DNA of 64,000 nucleotides from Staphylococcus simulans (GCF_002902285.1 NZ_PPRU01000025.1:115101-179100); one strand, 5' to 3'. Counted from the first letter of the stretch, positions 8,337-18,980 are shown. Notes: generated from the letters alone by a model not told the origin. Program-made: numbers and translations.

Positions 8337-9173
8337 TTAATATGATTTATAAGATGGTACACCTGCGTCTATACTTTTATTTTGATTTAATAGATCTATA
8401 CGTTTCATTTGGTCGTCGGATAGCTCAAAGTCAAACACGTTGATATTTTCTTTAATGCGTGAAGGTGTAATGGATTTAGGAATCACAATAACATCATGTT
8501 GAATATGCCATCTCAATACAACTTGCGCAGGTGACTTCTCTACTTCGTCAGCGATAGCTTGAATTGTTTCATCTTTTAAGATGTCGCCGTTCATAAATGG
8601 TGACCAAGCTTCTGCTTGAATACGTTGCGCTTTAAGATACAACCTTAAATCATTTTGTGTTAAATAAGGATGAAATTCTATTTGATTAATCACTGGTTTA
8701 ATCGATGCATGTGACAACAAACTTTCTAAATGATGCGGTTGAAAGTTGCTGACACCAATATTTTTAACTTTATTTTGTTTTAATAAATCTTCCATGCCTT
8801 TCCATGTATCAATCATTTCTTCTTCATTAGAGCCAGGCCAATGCATTAAATATAAATCTAAATAATCTAAATCAAGTTTATCTAAAGTTCGTTGATAAGC
8901 TTCTTCTACATTCATTCTGCCGTAATCATCTAACCATAGTTTTGAGGTAATGAATAAATCTGAGCGGTGTATGCCAGCGGCTTGAATACCCTTTTTAATG
9001 CCTTCTCCTACTTTTTCTTCATTTCCATAGCGTGCAGCTGTATCTATACTGCGATAACCGTGTTCTATCGCAAATGATACACGTTGTGCTAATTCATCAC
9101 TATTTTCAATTCTATATGTGCCAAGTCCCAATTGTGGCATCGTTTGTCCATTATATAGCGTAAATGTATTCAT
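8337..9173 (-). CDS. Aldo/keto reductase
   Basis: A 278-residue NADPH-dependent oxidoreductase with the AKR barrel and catalytic tetrad D44, Y49, K78 and H111. MPQLGLGTY, DLYLMHWPG, IGVSNF and the C-terminal cofactor motif IPKSITPSRIKEN are present. This is the AKR5-like group often annotated as 2,5-diketo-D-gluconate reductase or glyoxal/methylglyoxal reductase; the true substrate cannot be read from sequence. Monocistronic. Confidence 0.85.
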   Translation of the reverse strand: MNTFTLYNGQTMPQLGLGTYRIENSDELAQRVSFAIEHGYRSIDTAARYGNEEKVGEGIKKGIQAAGIHRSDLFITSKLWLDDYGRMNVEEAYQRTLDKLDLDYLDLYLMHWPGSNEEEMIDTWKGMEDLLKQNKVKNIGVSNFQPHHLESLLSHASIKPVINQIEFHPYLTQNDLRLYLKAQRIQAEAWSPFMNGDILKDETIQAIADEVEKSPAQVVLRWHIQHDVIVIPKSITPSRIKENINVFDFELSDDQMKRIDLLNQNKSIDAGVPSYKSY

Positions 9174-9249
9174 TTTCTCTCTCCTTGCATTGTTGCTTTA
9201 CCTTTATGCTATGCACAATGAATAAAACTGTAAAACATTTTGAATTAAA

Positions 9250-9288
9250 AATGCACTGCTAACTGTAAAATTACAGTCAACAGTGCAT
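9250..9288 (-). terminator. Terminator after the NERD-like protein gene
   Basis: ATGCACTGTTGACTGTAA pairs with TTACAGTTAGCAGTGCAT on the minus strand, followed by a TTTTTAATT tail. Confidence 0.8.
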
Positions 9289-9294
9289 ATTGTA

Positions 9295-10194
9295 TTAATT
9301 AAATGATTCAATTTCTTCCATAACACGTTGTAAGTCTTCAACATTATATTGAATACGTCCATGGAAAACGAATTTATTAAAGTATTCATCTAATTGTTCT
9401 GGTCCAACTAGTACTTTAGTATTTGTTGTTTGTGCGTAATTTGAAATTGTCACTGCACCTTCATTTTTAGGATTGAAATAAAGTAATGCCATTGGTGTAT
9501 ATTTCAAATTCAATTCGCGCTTCAATGTATCTGCTAAGTGCTCAACTTCTTTTAATTGATTTGAGTAGTTTACAAATGAAGCTGATTGCTTATCATCATT
9601 TTCATCTAACACTAATGTTTGAGGATGACGTTTATCTAAATCCAACACATCAAAGACTTGTTCAATGGTTGGTAATGTACCGAATTGTTCTTGACTGATG
9701 CCATTATAAACATGTCCTTTAAGTAATTGAGAATCGATAATGTATAAGCCTGTACGTGTTAAGACTAAATGACTGATACGATCAATCGCATTAAAATCAT
9801 TTTTAGGTAAGAAGATATTCGCCATAATATGCATATCTTCTGGTCGAATACGTTTTTCTTTAACCAAACGATCTCTGATACCGATTAAACGCATGTCTGT
9901 CACATACTCACTATGATTTTTCGAGAAGAGCTTCAGCGCATCGATTTCACGATCTTTTGCTGTCACTGTTTCATCGAAATCAGCGCGTTGTTTTGTGACC
10001 GCTTTTTTATGTTCGACGCGTTCTTTTTCAAGCTCGTCTTCATAATTTTCTTTTATACTTCTTTCTTTTGCCTCATATTGTTCCTCTGCTTTCAACTTAG
10101 CCTTTTTCTTACTGTTTAAGACAACTAAGAATAAGACAAAGAAGATAACAGCGACGACAATTGCTGCAATCAAACCAATTTCTAATGGTCGCAT
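9295..10194 (-). CDS. Membrane-anchored coiled-coil protein with a NERD-like domain
   Basis: A 299-residue protein. Residues 5-27 are one membrane segment and 28-90 a highly charged coiled coil. The stretch from about 120 to 175 resembles a NERD domain (MANIFLPKNDFNAIDRISHLVLTRTGLYIIDSQLLKGHVYNG). NERD is related to PD-(D/E)xK nuclease folds, where the core reads E-x-K; here it reads D-S-Q, so nuclease activity is doubtful. The role is unknown; it may be a scaffold at the membrane. Monocistronic, between the aldo/keto reductase and metK. Confidence 0.6.
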   Translation of the reverse strand: MRPLEIGLIAAIVVAVIFFVLFLVVLNSKKKAKLKAEEQYEAKERSIKENYEDELEKERVEHKKAVTKQRADFDETVTAKDREIDALKLFSKNHSEYVTDMRLIGIRDRLVKEKRIRPEDMHIMANIFLPKNDFNAIDRISHLVLTRTGLYIIDSQLLKGHVYNGISQEQFGTLPTIEQVFDVLDLDKRHPQTLVLDENDDKQSASFVNYSNQLKEVEHLADTLKRELNLKYTPMALLYFNPKNEGAVTISNYAQTTNTKVLVGPEQLDEYFNKFVFHGRIQYNVEDLQRVMEEIESFN

Positions 10195-10290
10195 AACATA
10201 TTCCGCTCCTTTACATATCTTACTCCCAATTATAAAGGAAAATATCGAATGTATCGATAATAAAATGTCACAAATTCAAAAACTGTATAG

Positions 10291-11487
10291 TTATGCTTGA
10301 ACAGCTTCTTTTAATGCATCTACTTTATCTACACGTTCCCATGGTAAAGCAACATCCGTACGGCCAAAGTGACCATAAGCTGCTGTTTGTTTATAAATAG
10401 GACGTTTTAAGTCTAACATTTTAATGATACCTGCTGGACGCAAGTCAAAGTTAGCTCTTACCGCTTCTACCAATTGTCCTTCAGAAACTTTACCAGTTCC
10501 AAATGTATCAATTGAAATAGATACAGGTTCTGCTACACCGATAGCGTATGCAAGTTGTACTTCACATTTATCTGCTAATCCTGCTGCAACAATATTTTTA
10601 GCCACATAACGTGCTGCATATGCTGCTGAACGGTCTACTTTTGTAGGATCTTTACCACTGAAGCAACCACCGCCATGACGTGCAAGACCACCATAAGTAT
10701 CTACAATAATCTTACGTCCTGTTAAACCAGCGTCACCTTGAGGTCCGCCAATCACAAAACGACCTGTCGGGTTAATGAAGAATTTAGTTTCTTCATCTAA
10801 TAGCTCAGCTGGTACGATTGGATCAATCACATGTGTTCTGATATCACGTTGAATTTGATCTAATGAAGCATCTTCAGCATGTTGTGTTGAAATAACAATC
10901 GTATCAATACGTGCTGGTTTATCATTTTCATCATACTCAACAGTAACTTGTACTTTACCGTCTGGTCTTAAGTAAGTTAATGTACCATCTTTTCTGACAT
11001 CTGATAAACGTTTCGCAAGTTGGTGTGAGAAGTAAATAGGTGTCGGCATATACGTATCTGTTTCATTCGTCGCATAACCAAACATTAAACCTTGGTCACC
11101 TGCACCTGTACTTTCAATTTCCTCTTCCGTAATTTCATTTCTATATTCTAAAGCAGTGTCTACTGCTTGTGCGATATCTGGTGATTGCTCATCAATTGCT
11201 GACATCACAGCCATTGTTTGGCTATCATAACCATATTTCGCTCTCGTATAACCGATTTCTGCTACTGTATCACGGACAACCTTAGGAAAATCAACATAAG
11301 TTGCTGTAGAAATTTCTCCGACAATCATAGCCATTCCCGTAGTGACTACTGTTTCGCAAGCTACTCTTGCATCCGGATCTTTCTTTAATAATTCATCCAG
11401 AATAGCGTCTGAAATTTGGTCCGCTATTTTATCAGGATGCCCTTCTGTAACAGATTCTGACGTAAACAATTTTCTATTATTCGACAT
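10291..11487 (-). CDS. metK: S-adenosylmethionine synthetase
   Basis: A 398-residue cytosolic enzyme making SAM from methionine and ATP. Motifs present include GHPDK near residue 17, [12 protein letters not shown] near 118 and [18 protein letters not shown] near 260, the phosphate-binding loop, with Cys where E. coli has Ala (I recall the same in S. aureus). Full length for the family. It lies directly downstream of an S-box riboswitch and terminator, so it is repressed when SAM is high. Confidence 0.97.
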   Translation of the reverse strand: MSNNRKLFTSESVTEGHPDKIADQISDAILDELLKKDPDARVACETVVTTGMAMIVGEISTATYVDFPKVVRDTVAEIGYTRAKYGYDSQTMAVMSAIDEQSPDIAQAVDTALEYRNEITEEEIESTGAGDQGLMFGYATNETDTYMPTPIYFSHQLAKRLSDVRKDGTLTYLRPDGKVQVTVEYDENDKPARIDTIVISTQHAEDASLDQIQRDIRTHVIDPIVPAELLDEETKFFINPTGRFVIGGPQGDAGLTGRKIIVDTYGGLARHGGGCFSGKDPTKVDRSAAYAARYVAKNIVAAGLADKCEVQLAYAIGVAEPVSISIDTFGTGKVSEGQLVEAVRANFDLRPAGIIKMLDLKRPIYKQTAAYGHFGRTDVALPWERVDKVDALKEAVQA

Positions 11488-11540
11488 AACTGACTCCTTT
11501 TAATTTTGATTACGAAAATTCTCTATCTACGAGCTCAAAT

Positions 11541-11586
11541 AAAAAAGGACTTTCAAACTATATAAACATAGAGAGAAAGCCCTTAA
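11541..11586 (-). terminator. Leader terminator of the metK S-box
   Basis: On the minus strand AAGGGCTTTC pairs with GAAAGTCCTT (one G-U) and is followed by TTTTTT, between the aptamer and the metK start. AAAGGACG just upstream offers an alternative pairing, as expected for an antiterminator switch. Confidence 0.85.
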
Positions 11587-11594
11587 ACGTCCTT

Positions 11595-11716
11595 TCGCTC
11601 TTATCGTTCAAACATCTTTAATGACATTTGCAAACGGTTTGGCACCTTTCTCCGATAAGGAGAGGTTGCTGGGCTTCTTTGGGTCCATGTCCCTCCGCCA
11701 CTCAGGATAAGAGAAT
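11595..11716 (-). promoter_or_regulatory. SAM-I (S-box) riboswitch
   Basis: The minus strand contains the S-box consensus: CTTATC, GAGTGGCGGAGGGAC, CCAAAGAAGCCCAGCAACC, AAAGGTGCCAA and the closing GATAAGAG. It sits upstream of metK with a terminator between, giving transcription attenuation by SAM. Confidence 0.95.
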
Positions 11717-11809
11717 CCGTTAATCACAATACTACCCAAACTCTTTAGGCTTGTCAATTCTATATGTCTAAAATCTTAAATCTGTTATGGAATAATCGGC
11801 ATATTATGT

Positions 11810-11836
11810 TATACTATGAAAATGTAAAGGCTTACA
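11810..11836 (+). promoter_or_regulatory. pckA promoter with a cre-like palindrome at the start site
   Basis: An extended minus-10 (TG-T-TATACT, TATACT at 11810-11815) is followed by ATGTAAAGGCTTACA at 11822-11836. This palindrome fits the catabolite-responsive element consensus with one mismatch. It would overlap the transcription start, a classic CcpA roadblock position. pckA being glucose-repressed is established in staphylococci; the site itself is inferred. Confidence 0.5.
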
Positions 11837-11874
11837 ATTATTAACAATACTTACGCGCTGGAGGGGTTTTTAAA

Positions 11875-13467
11875 ATGGCAGTAGATGCACAAACTAACCG
11901 TAATAAGTTGGATCATTTGATTGGAAAGTCTTCATCACTTTTCCAACTCACAACTACACAATTGTACAACAAGATTCTGGACAACAACGAAGGGGAACTG
12001 ACAGAGCTTGGGGCTATCAATGCACTGACAGGTCAATACACTGGACGTTCACCTAAAGACAAATTTATTGTAAATGAACCTTCTTATAGAGATACGATTG
12101 ACTGGGGTTCAATCAACCAACCTATTGAAGAAGATACATTCTTAAGACTTTACGACAAAGTTTTAGACTATTTAGATCAAAAAGATGAACTTTATGTCTT
12201 CAATGGTTATGCAGGCAGCGACGAAGATACACAACTACGTTTAACAGTAGTGAACGAAATGGCATGGCATAATTTATTCGCGAAAAATATGTTCATCCGC
12301 CCTTCTTCAAAAGAAGAAGCTCAAAAAATCAAACCAAACTTCACAATTGTTTCAGCACCACACTTCAAAGCTAATCCTGAAGTAGATGGTACAAAATCAG
12401 AAACATTCGTGATTGTTTCATTCAAACACCGCGTTATCTTAATCGGGGGAACTGAATATGCGGGTGAAATGAAAAAAGGTATTTTCTCAGTCATGAACTA
12501 TTTATTACCACAACAAGACATCATGAGTATGCATTGCTCAGCCAACGTTGGCGAAAAAGGTGATGTTGCTTTATTCTTCGGTTTATCAGGAACTGGTAAA
12601 ACAACATTATCTGCAGCACCTGACCGTAAATTAATCGGAGATGATGAACACGGTTGGAACCAAAATGGTATTTTCAACATTGAAGGCGGCTGCTACGCTA
12701 AAGCAATCAACCTTTCAAAAACGAAAGAACCTGAAATTTTCAACGCAATCCGCTACGGTACAATTTTAGAAAACGTAGTCGTTGCTGATGATGGTTCAGT
12801 TGATTTCGATGATAACGAGCACACTGAAAATACACGTGCTGCTTATCCGATTGATTACATTAAAAACATTGCTAAACCATCTAAAGCTGCACACCCAAAT
12901 ACAATCATCTTCCTTACTGCAGATGCATTTGGTGTGTTACCGCCAATCTCTAAATTAAACAAAGCACAAGCACTGTATCACTTCTTAAGTGGTTTCACAT
13001 CTAAGCTTGCAGGTACTGAACGTGGTATTACTGAACCAGTTCCTTCATTCTCAACTTGCTTCGGTGCACCGTTCTTGCCATTAAACCCTAAAGTTTATGC
13101 AGAATTATTAGGTGAATTAATCGATAAACACGATGTGGATGTTTACTTAGTGAATACAGGCTGGACTGGTGGAAAATACGGCGTAGGTCGTCGTATCAGC
13201 CTTAAATATACACGTCGCATGGTAGACGCTGCGATTAAAGGCGACTTAAAAGATGCTGCATTCGAAAAAGATGAAGCATTCGGTTTAAGTATTCCAACTG
13301 AAATTGAAGACGTACCAAATTCAATTCTACAACCAATCAACGCTTGGAGTGATAAAGACGCATACCGTGAACAAGCTGAAGACTTGAAATCACGTTTCGT
13401 TGAAAACTTTAAGAAATTCGGTGAAGAAAACGATGAAATCGCTGAAAAAGGCGGATTCCAAGCCTAA
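11875..13467 (+). CDS. pckA: Phosphoenolpyruvate carboxykinase (ATP)
   Basis: A 530-residue gluconeogenic enzyme converting oxaloacetate and ATP to PEP, CO2 and [15 protein letters not shown] near residue 237 is the kinase-1 P-loop, GDDEHGW follows near 262 with metal-binding acidic residues, and [10 protein letters not shown] near 196 is the PEPCK signature. ATG is preceded by GGAGGGG. It is divergent from metK and ends at a strong bidirectional terminator. Confidence 0.97.
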   Translation: MAVDAQTNRNKLDHLIGKSSSLFQLTTTQLYNKILDNNEGELTELGAINALTGQYTGRSPKDKFIVNEPSYRDTIDWGSINQPIEEDTFLRLYDKVLDYLDQKDELYVFNGYAGSDEDTQLRLTVVNEMAWHNLFAKNMFIRPSSKEEAQKIKPNFTIVSAPHFKANPEVDGTKSETFVIVSFKHRVILIGGTEYAGEMKKGIFSVMNYLLPQQDIMSMHCSANVGEKGDVALFFGLSGTGKTTLSAAPDRKLIGDDEHGWNQNGIFNIEGGCYAKAINLSKTKEPEIFNAIRYGTILENVVVADDGSVDFDDNEHTENTRAAYPIDYIKNIAKPSKAAHPNTIIFLTADAFGVLPPISKLNKAQALYHFLSGFTSKLAGTERGITEPVPSFSTCFGAPFLPLNPKVYAELLGELIDKHDVDVYLVNTGWTGGKYGVGRRISLKYTRRMVDAAIKGDLKDAAFEKDEAFGLSIPTEIEDVPNSILQPINAWSDKDAYREQAEDLKSRFVENFKKFGEENDEIAEKGGFQA

Positions 13468-13485
13468 TTAAATATAGAAATAAAG

Positions 13486-13522
13486 AATTCCGAGAGAGGT
13501 CACCCCTTTCTCGGAATTTTTA
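13486..13522. terminator. Shared terminator of pckA and the convergent hydrolase
   Basis: AATTCCGAGA-GAGG and CCTTTCTCGGAATT form a long stem with T-rich sequence on both sides. Confidence 0.9.
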
Positions 13523-14293
13523 TATCTTTTTTGCTTCAACATCGTCCATCCATTGATGTATCACTTGTAATACTTGTTTTAATGCTTTCGGTCTCGGAAT
13601 ATGTCCTTCCTTAGGTTGATAATACGTTTGATAACGATGTCCGATTTTTTTCAAGTAATTTTCTAAATAATAAGCTTGATGAATACCAACTTGAATATCT
13701 TCACCGCCATGAATAATTAAAATCGGTGGACTATTTGCGTCAATATATTGTAAAGCTTCTCTTTCTTGATAAGCAGCTAAATCTTTTTTAGGATGCCCTA
13801 CCATACGACGTAACATCCCTCTTAAATCCACTCGCTCTTCATACATCAAATGCAAGTCAGATACACCGCCCCAAGTAATATAGCTGTCTGCTGGTAAATC
13901 TTGGAATGTTAATAATCCTTGTAATCCACCTCGAGAGAAACCAATTATATGCACAAAAGCTTCTGGATATAATATTTTTAATATACGGATCGCTTGTGTC
14001 ACATCATGCAAATCATCACCACTGAATTCATCTCTGCCTTCACTGCCATTGTTACCGCGATAGTAAGGTCCGAAAACTAACGTATGATCATTCGCAAACT
14101 GTAATAGACGTCCAGTTCTGACACGCCCTACTTTTCCTTTACCGCCACGTAAATAGACTACAATGCGCTTTACAGACTGTTTAGGTGTAATCATAAGTCC
14201 TTTGACTCGTAAATCATCTACAAGGTAAGTTACTTCTTCACCACGATGCGTTGTGAGATCAATCGGCATCCTCTTTCTTTTGATAAAGTCCAA
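13520..14293 (-). CDS. Alpha/beta hydrolase (S9 peptidase/esterase-like)
   Basis: A 257-residue cytosolic hydrolase with an apparent catalytic triad S120 (GFSRGG), D199 (HGGEDIQV) and H231 (KEGHIPRP). The FGPYYRGNNGSEGRDEFSGDDLHDV block resembles the oxyanion-hole region of prolyl-oligopeptidase-like hydrolases. The start is probably TTG at 14293, with the ATG at 14269 (MPIDLTTH) an alternative; both overlap the upstream Nudix gene (35 or 11 bases), so the two are cotranscribed. Substrate unknown. Confidence 0.75.
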   Translation of the reverse strand: MDFIKRKRMPIDLTTHRGEEVTYLVDDLRVKGLMITPKQSVKRIVVYLRGGKGKVGRVRTGRLLQFANDHTLVFGPYYRGNNGSEGRDEFSGDDLHDVTQAIRILKILYPEAFVHIIGFSRGGLQGLLTFQDLPADSYITWGGVSDLHLMYEERVDLRGMLRRMVGHPKKDLAAYQEREALQYIDANSPPILIIHGGEDIQVGIHQAYYLENYLKKIGHRYQTYYQPKEGHIPRPKALKQVLQVIHQWMDDVEAKKI

Positions 14294-14750
14294 GTTCTAT
14301 CACTCTTTCTACACATTTTAATATCGCTTCGTCTTCTAATAAGAAACTCTTTTCTTCATCCGAAATTTCATCTAAATGTTTACACGTCACAGGGCCTGCT
14401 GTTTCTAAATAATCGTTTTTACTTTCTAAAGTGTCTACTTGCACCGCAAAGACATCTTTCGTAAACCATTTCGTCCCTTCTGGGTGATATACGGTATATT
14501 GCGCAACATACGTCATCTCAGCAACAATCCCGCCAGTTTCTTCATAGACTTCACGAACAATTGCTGATTCGCTACTTTCACCCTGTTCTATTTTCCCACC
14601 TGGAAATTCTATCCCTCTTTTTTTATGTCTAGTTAAAAGATAACTATCATTGAGAAATGCGATCGCAAGAACGTGTTCCCCATTTGGTTTATCTTGTGGT
14701 TGTGTAAAATTCAACCGAATTTCTTTATCAAATTGATCATGTATAATCAC
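14259..14750 (-). CDS. Nudix hydrolase (YtkD/MutT-like)
   Basis: A 163-residue Nudix pyrophosphohydrolase. The Nudix box GGKIEQGESSESAIVREVYEETGGI lies at about residues 51-75 and keeps the REVYEE metal ligands. The overall pattern matches YtkD, the Bacillus nucleoside triphosphatase and RNA 5'-pyrophosphohydrolase-like enzyme. It overlaps the downstream hydrolase gene. Housekeeping of damaged nucleotides or mRNA decapping-like activity is the likely role. Confidence 0.75.
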   Translation of the reverse strand: MIIHDQFDKEIRLNFTQPQDKPNGEHVLAIAFLNDSYLLTRHKKRGIEFPGGKIEQGESSESAIVREVYEETGGIVAEMTYVAQYTVYHPEGTKWFTKDVFAVQVDTLESKNDYLETAGPVTCKHLDEISDEEKSFLLEDEAILKCVERVIELGLYQKKEDAD

Positions 14751-14827
14751 GTTCTATCACATCCTTTTATTATATATGCTAAAATAGATTCGTTACGAAT
14801 TGAGACAAATCAGTTGGAGGGATTAAT

Positions 14828-15085
14828 TTGAAGAAGCTCTTACTCGGCTTAATATGGATATATCAACATTTTATTTCACCGTTGACACCTCCTACATGCC
14901 GCTTCTACCCTACATGTTCAAACTATACAAAAGAAGCTATTGAAATCCATGGCCCAATCAAAGGAACATGGCTTGGTATCAAACGCATTTCAAAATGTCA
15001 TCCGCTTCATAAAGGTGGATTTGACCCAGTGCCATTAAAGCATGACAAGCATCAACATTGTCATCATCACCATCATCATGAATAA
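14828..15085 (+). CDS. yidD: Membrane protein insertion efficiency factor YidD
   Basis: An 85-residue YidD-family protein: [35 protein letters not shown], then [25 protein letters not shown], with the three conserved Cys. YidD helps YidC-dependent insertion of inner-membrane proteins. The start is TTG at 14828 with TTGGAGGG upstream. The extreme C-terminus is unusually His-rich (eight His in the last ten residues), suggesting incidental metal binding. Its last ten bases overlap menC tail to tail. Confidence 0.9.
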   Translation: MKKLLLGLIWIYQHFISPLTPPTCRFYPTCSNYTKEAIEIHGPIKGTWLGIKRISKCHPLHKGGFDPVPLKHDKHQHCHHHHHHE

Positions 15086-16086
15086 ATTTTTAATTGATCC
15101 GCATCAATTTCAGGGGGCGCAAAGTATAAGTGTCCCCTTTTTAATATGCCGTTTTCTTGTGTAAACTCCTGATCAAAATAATAGCCATAAGGCGTTACAT
15201 CCCCTGGATAGTCAGCATACTGACTTAGATAAGCAGTAAAATAGCGGCTTAATCCATATTCATACATACCGCCGATCACTACTTTAATGTTTTGTCGATG
15301 CAAGCTGTCTATCGCATCTAATATTTTATCTATGCCGCCAAGTCTGAAAGGCTTTAAAATCACTGTATCAATCGGATATTGTTCAATCAAGGTTAAAATG
15401 CTTGAGACATCTCTTGCTTTCTCATCTATTGCTACAGGTAGGATAACTTTTGGAGATAAGGTTTTCAACATTTCTAAATCCTTAAAAGGCTCCTCGATAT
15501 ACAAGATATCTTCAAGGTTTTGAACTTTTTTTAAAGTCGCTATATCTTGATTCGTTAAAGATTCATTCGCATCTAATGCGATCCATGGTTTAATTGGTAA
15601 ATTTTGTAGCTGTTCGATGTCAGCAATAACTTTTGGCGACCACTTTAATTTAATACGCTTTGGTTTTGTTTCTAATAGTTGCTGATAATTTTCAGTTGAT
15701 AAACCACTTATCGTTGCACCATACTGAACCTCGAATGAAGGAAGATGATGGAAAACTTGATATAACGCCATCGCAACAGTACTTCTCGCTGCAGGTGCGT
15801 GATTCAAGTGGTTCAACAATACTTTAGCTTCATCAAAGGTTTCTATCTCTTTATCTTTGAGGACTGTATTAAACCATTGTTTCAATGTTTCATACACACT
15901 CTCTATTGTCTCTTTATCATACCAATCTGTTTCAAAGGCATTACATTCGCCGAAATAAGTTTGTCCGTGCTCATTTTTCAATCCGATCACTAAGACTTTT
16001 CTTGTTTCTAGAGTGACTTTAGGCGTTTTAATCTGATGCTTAAATGCTGCTTCATACGTATAAAATAGAATCGATTCAAAACGCAT
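15076..16086 (-). CDS. menC: o-Succinylbenzoate synthase
   Basis: A 336-residue enolase-superfamily enzyme that dehydrates SHCHC to o-succinylbenzoate in menaquinone synthesis. The active-site set is visible: K146-x-K148 (RIKLKWS), metal ligands D172, E198 and D221, and the second lysine K245 (LKPFRLGG). Length fits the Firmicute MenC/NSAR group. It follows menE by two bases, so the pair is one transcript. The 3' end overlaps yidD on the other strand and no terminator is seen. Confidence 0.93.
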   Translation of the reverse strand: MRFESILFYTYEAAFKHQIKTPKVTLETRKVLVIGLKNEHGQTYFGECNAFETDWYDKETIESVYETLKQWFNTVLKDKEIETFDEAKVLLNHLNHAPAARSTVAMALYQVFHHLPSFEVQYGATISGLSTENYQQLLETKPKRIKLKWSPKVIADIEQLQNLPIKPWIALDANESLTNQDIATLKKVQNLEDILYIEEPFKDLEMLKTLSPKVILPVAIDEKARDVSSILTLIEQYPIDTVILKPFRLGGIDKILDAIDSLHRQNIKVVIGGMYEYGLSRYFTAYLSQYADYPGDVTPYGYYFDQEFTQENGILKRGHLYFAPPEIDADQLKIYS

Positions 16087-16088
16087 GC

Positions 16089-17477
16089 TTATTCCTCTAG
16101 CTTTCCACGTTTTAATTTACCTGTAGATGTATAAGGCAATATTGTCACTTGTTGATAGTATTTCGGCACTTTATATTTCGCTAATTCCTCTTTTAAAAAG
16201 GTATCTAATGCGTCATGATTTATATCTTTTTCACTCGTATAATATAATGCCGGCACTTGTCCCCAAGTATTATCATCTTTGGCATAACACATTGCATCTG
16301 TAATACCGTCAAAACGTTTCACAACTGTTTCGATTTCATAAGGATAAATGTTTTCTCCACCGCTGATAATCAAATCTTTTCTGCGGTCATAAACCATCAC
16401 AAAGCCATCCATATCTACACTTGCGATATCACCTGTTTTAAAGTAGCCATCTTCAAATACATCTGTCAGATTTTCAGGATATAGATAACCTTCCATAACG
16501 TTGTCACCTTTTAATAAGAGTTCTCCATGTCCTTCATGGTTTGGATTGATAATCTTAACTTGAACGTTTGGGCTCGGTTTCCCTACTGTGTTAGGATTTT
16601 GTTTAAGCATGGATGGAGAAGCGGTTAAAAATTGTGAACACGTTTCTGTCATACCAAATGAATTATAAATCGGTAAATCCGCTTTCAAGGCGTTATGAAT
16701 TAAATCATCAGATAATTTCGCACCGCCAAGCAGTATTTTTTGAAGTTGATAAGGTTGTGTTAAACCTGCGTCCATCATCCAACCTAAAGTTTGCGGCACG
16801 AGTGAAATGTGGGTAATCTGTTCACTTTGAATCGCTTTTAATACCGTTTTTGTTTCAAATTTCTGCATTAATCTGACTGTAAAACCTTCAATGATACTGC
16901 GCAGTAACACACTTAAACCTGAAATGTGATAAATCGGCAAGACAGATAACCATTTCGTATTACTATCAAAACCTAAGCTTTCTCTGCATCCATTCGCACT
17001 TGCTAAATGGTTATTAAAAGTTTGGGGTACTGCCTTTTGCGGACCTGTCGTTCCTGAAGTAAACATAATCGAAGCGATACGGTTTAAATCCAGTTCAGTC
17101 TCATAAGTTTGTGTTGAGCGACGTTGTTCAACTTCACTCCAATTTATAATGGTAAAATCATCTAATTCTAATGGTAATGTGGCAATGATTGTATCTGTGT
17201 GTACAGATTTAAGTTGCGCTTTAATTTCTTTGTATGTAAGTCGTGTATTAATCATGACTGCTTCTATACCAGCAAACCATGCACCATAAATCATTAAAGC
17301 CGCATCTATACGATTATCTATATAAAATGCAATTCTCTTTTGATTCAGTTGTTTAAATACATATGCATATTGTTTTGCTGATTGATACACGCTCGCGTAT
17401 GTAAGTTTTGTTGCTCCATCGTCTAATGCGATATTTTCAGGAACACGCTCTGCGCTTTGTTTTAACCAAAAATCCAT
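16089..17477 (-). CDS. menE: o-Succinylbenzoate-CoA ligase
   Basis: A 462-residue ANL-superfamily adenylating enzyme activating o-succinylbenzoate with CoA for menaquinone. [14 protein letters not shown] (139-150) is the AMP phosphate loop; [17 protein letters not shown] and [21 protein letters not shown] follow, and the C-terminal catalytic lysine is in TGKLKRGKL. First gene of menE-menC. Menaquinone is the sole staphylococcal quinone. Confidence 0.95.
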   Translation of the reverse strand: MDFWLKQSAERVPENIALDDGATKLTYASVYQSAKQYAYVFKQLNQKRIAFYIDNRIDAALMIYGAWFAGIEAVMINTRLTYKEIKAQLKSVHTDTIIATLPLELDDFTIINWSEVEQRRSTQTYETELDLNRIASIMFTSGTTGPQKAVPQTFNNHLASANGCRESLGFDSNTKWLSVLPIYHISGLSVLLRSIIEGFTVRLMQKFETKTVLKAIQSEQITHISLVPQTLGWMMDAGLTQPYQLQKILLGGAKLSDDLIHNALKADLPIYNSFGMTETCSQFLTASPSMLKQNPNTVGKPSPNVQVKIINPNHEGHGELLLKGDNVMEGYLYPENLTDVFEDGYFKTGDIASVDMDGFVMVYDRRKDLIISGGENIYPYEIETVVKRFDGITDAMCYAKDDNTWGQVPALYYTSEKDINHDALDTFLKEELAKYKVPKYYQQVTILPYTSTGKLKRGKLEE

Positions 17478-17550
17478 ACTATCTTCCTCCCATAATCTCT
17501 ACCTATCTATCATAACAAAATTCAAGTAGTTTCCCTTAATTTTCGAATTG

Positions 17551-17577
17551 AAAAAAGAGGATGCGCGTTGCACCCTC
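17551..17577 (-). terminator. Terminator after the coiled-coil membrane protein gene
   Basis: GAGGGTGC pairs with GCATCCTC on the minus strand (one G-U), followed by TTTTTT. Confidence 0.85.
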
Positions 17578-17592
17578 TCATTTCTTTCATAT

Positions 17593-18285
17593 TTAATTGA
17601 ACAGTTGACTTAGTTTATCTTTAATCGTTTGTAGTTTACTATCGATATCATTTAATAAACTGTCTACTTTAGATTGATTTTCACCATTTTGTTGCGCTTG
17701 GTTTGCTTGTTTTAATTTATCAACCGCATTTTGATATTGGTCAGTGACATTTTGATCTGTCGCATTTGAAGCTTTATCTTTTAATTGGTTAACTTCATTT
17801 TGTGCAGATTCAATCGCATTCTGGCTATTTTGACCATTTTGAATGTTGTTTTTAGCACTTTCAATTTTTTCTTTAATGACTGTTTCTTTCTCACGAATGA
17901 TTTCTTTATAGTTATTTGTCACTGGTTTTTGAGTTTGTGAGCTATTAGGTTGTGTTTGTTGTGTTTGCGCATTTTGATTTGCGGTTTCTGTGCTATCTTT
18001 TGGCTGCATCATATTTCTAACTATAAATATTGCTACAACAATCAATAAGATAACTACAATCGCGGCCAAACCTTTTTTCCATTTACTATTTTTACGATTC
18101 TCATCTTCCAACATACGTTCACGTCTGTAATCACGTTCATTATAATAACGACCATCTTCATCAGAACGTCTGCGGTACTCTTCTTCACGTGTATCACGAT
18201 ATCTTGGATCGTGTCCATCTCTTGAGTCACGTGGGTCTCGATTATAGCGGTCATAATCAGGTTGATTTCTATCTGAGCGTTTCAT
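17593..18285 (-). CDS. Single-pass membrane protein with Arg/Asp-rich head and extracellular coiled coil
   Basis: A 230-residue protein. The first 70 residues are extremely rich in Asp, Arg and Tyr (repeated DRYNRDPRDSRD-like text). One membrane segment follows (about 74-92), then a Gln/Asn/Thr linker and a long coiled coil to the C-terminus. By the positive-inside rule the tail should be extracellular. The start at 18285 is chosen over a longer frame because AAGGTGAT precedes this ATG. No known family recognised; the layout suggests a wall- or envelope-associated structural protein. Monocistronic. Confidence 0.65.
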   Translation of the reverse strand: MKRSDRNQPDYDRYNRDPRDSRDGHDPRYRDTREEEYRRRSDEDGRYYNERDYRRERMLEDENRKNSKWKKGLAAIVVILLIVVAIFIVRNMMQPKDSTETANQNAQTQQTQPNSSQTQKPVTNNYKEIIREKETVIKEKIESAKNNIQNGQNSQNAIESAQNEVNQLKDKASNATDQNVTDQYQNAVDKLKQANQAQQNGENQSKVDSLLNDIDSKLQTIKDKLSQLFN

Positions 18286-18464
18286 GTCTATCACCTTATT
18301 TCGAAATAATGTTAAAGTTTTTCTTATATTACTCTTACCACTATTGTACCACGCGTATTCATCATGCACCTCGTATAAAAGTCGTATCTATTTCTCTATT
18401 TCTATTGTATTCAATATAGAGTTATAAGATAATAATAGAAATTGCTTGAAATGAGGGAATTGTT

Positions 18465-18977
18465 TTGCGCCAATCATCCAATAAAATGCCACGTACTATC
18501 ATGAAATATTGCGGCTCAATTATATTATTACTACTTATCGTCTACTATTTATACAAAAATTACGGTAGTAACTTATTCAGACTAGATATTCCAACTGATT
18601 CTTCTATGTATTACATTATTCATCTTGATTGGAATAGATATGCTGAAGCTTATGTCGCAACTTTGACTACAATCATTATCCCCTTATTTCTAATCGGGAT
18701 AATCCTGTTCATACTGACTCGCCTAACTAAAGGTACAGTTAAAAATATATTAATCAAAATACTGCCATTGATATTATTCATTGCACTTTTTGTCTTAATC
18801 TTTGTGCCGATGTTATTCGTACTAAACGTGACACACTTTTCATTCTTAGCAACATTTTTATCATTCTTGGCATTATCCAAACCAGCAATGGTAAAAATCT
18901 ATCGTTTCAGCCAAAAAAGTGTTGATGAGATCAATCATCCAGAGATCAATACAACAGAAAAAGAAAATAAATCATAA
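18465..18977 (+). CDS. Multi-pass membrane protein, unknown
   Basis: A 170-residue protein with about four hydrophobic segments (near 14-30, 62-85, 95-118 and 120-138) and a charged cytoplasmic tail. It starts at TTG (18465) with GAGGG about seven bases upstream and ends at a clear terminator. No recognised domain. Confidence 0.6.
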   Translation: MRQSSNKMPRTIMKYCGSIILLLLIVYYLYKNYGSNLFRLDIPTDSSMYYIIHLDWNRYAEAYVATLTTIIIPLFLIGIILFILTRLTKGTVKNILIKILPLILFIALFVLIFVPMLFVLNVTHFSFLATFLSFLALSKPAMVKIYRFSQKSVDEINHPEINTTEKENKS

Positions 18978-18980
18978 GAT

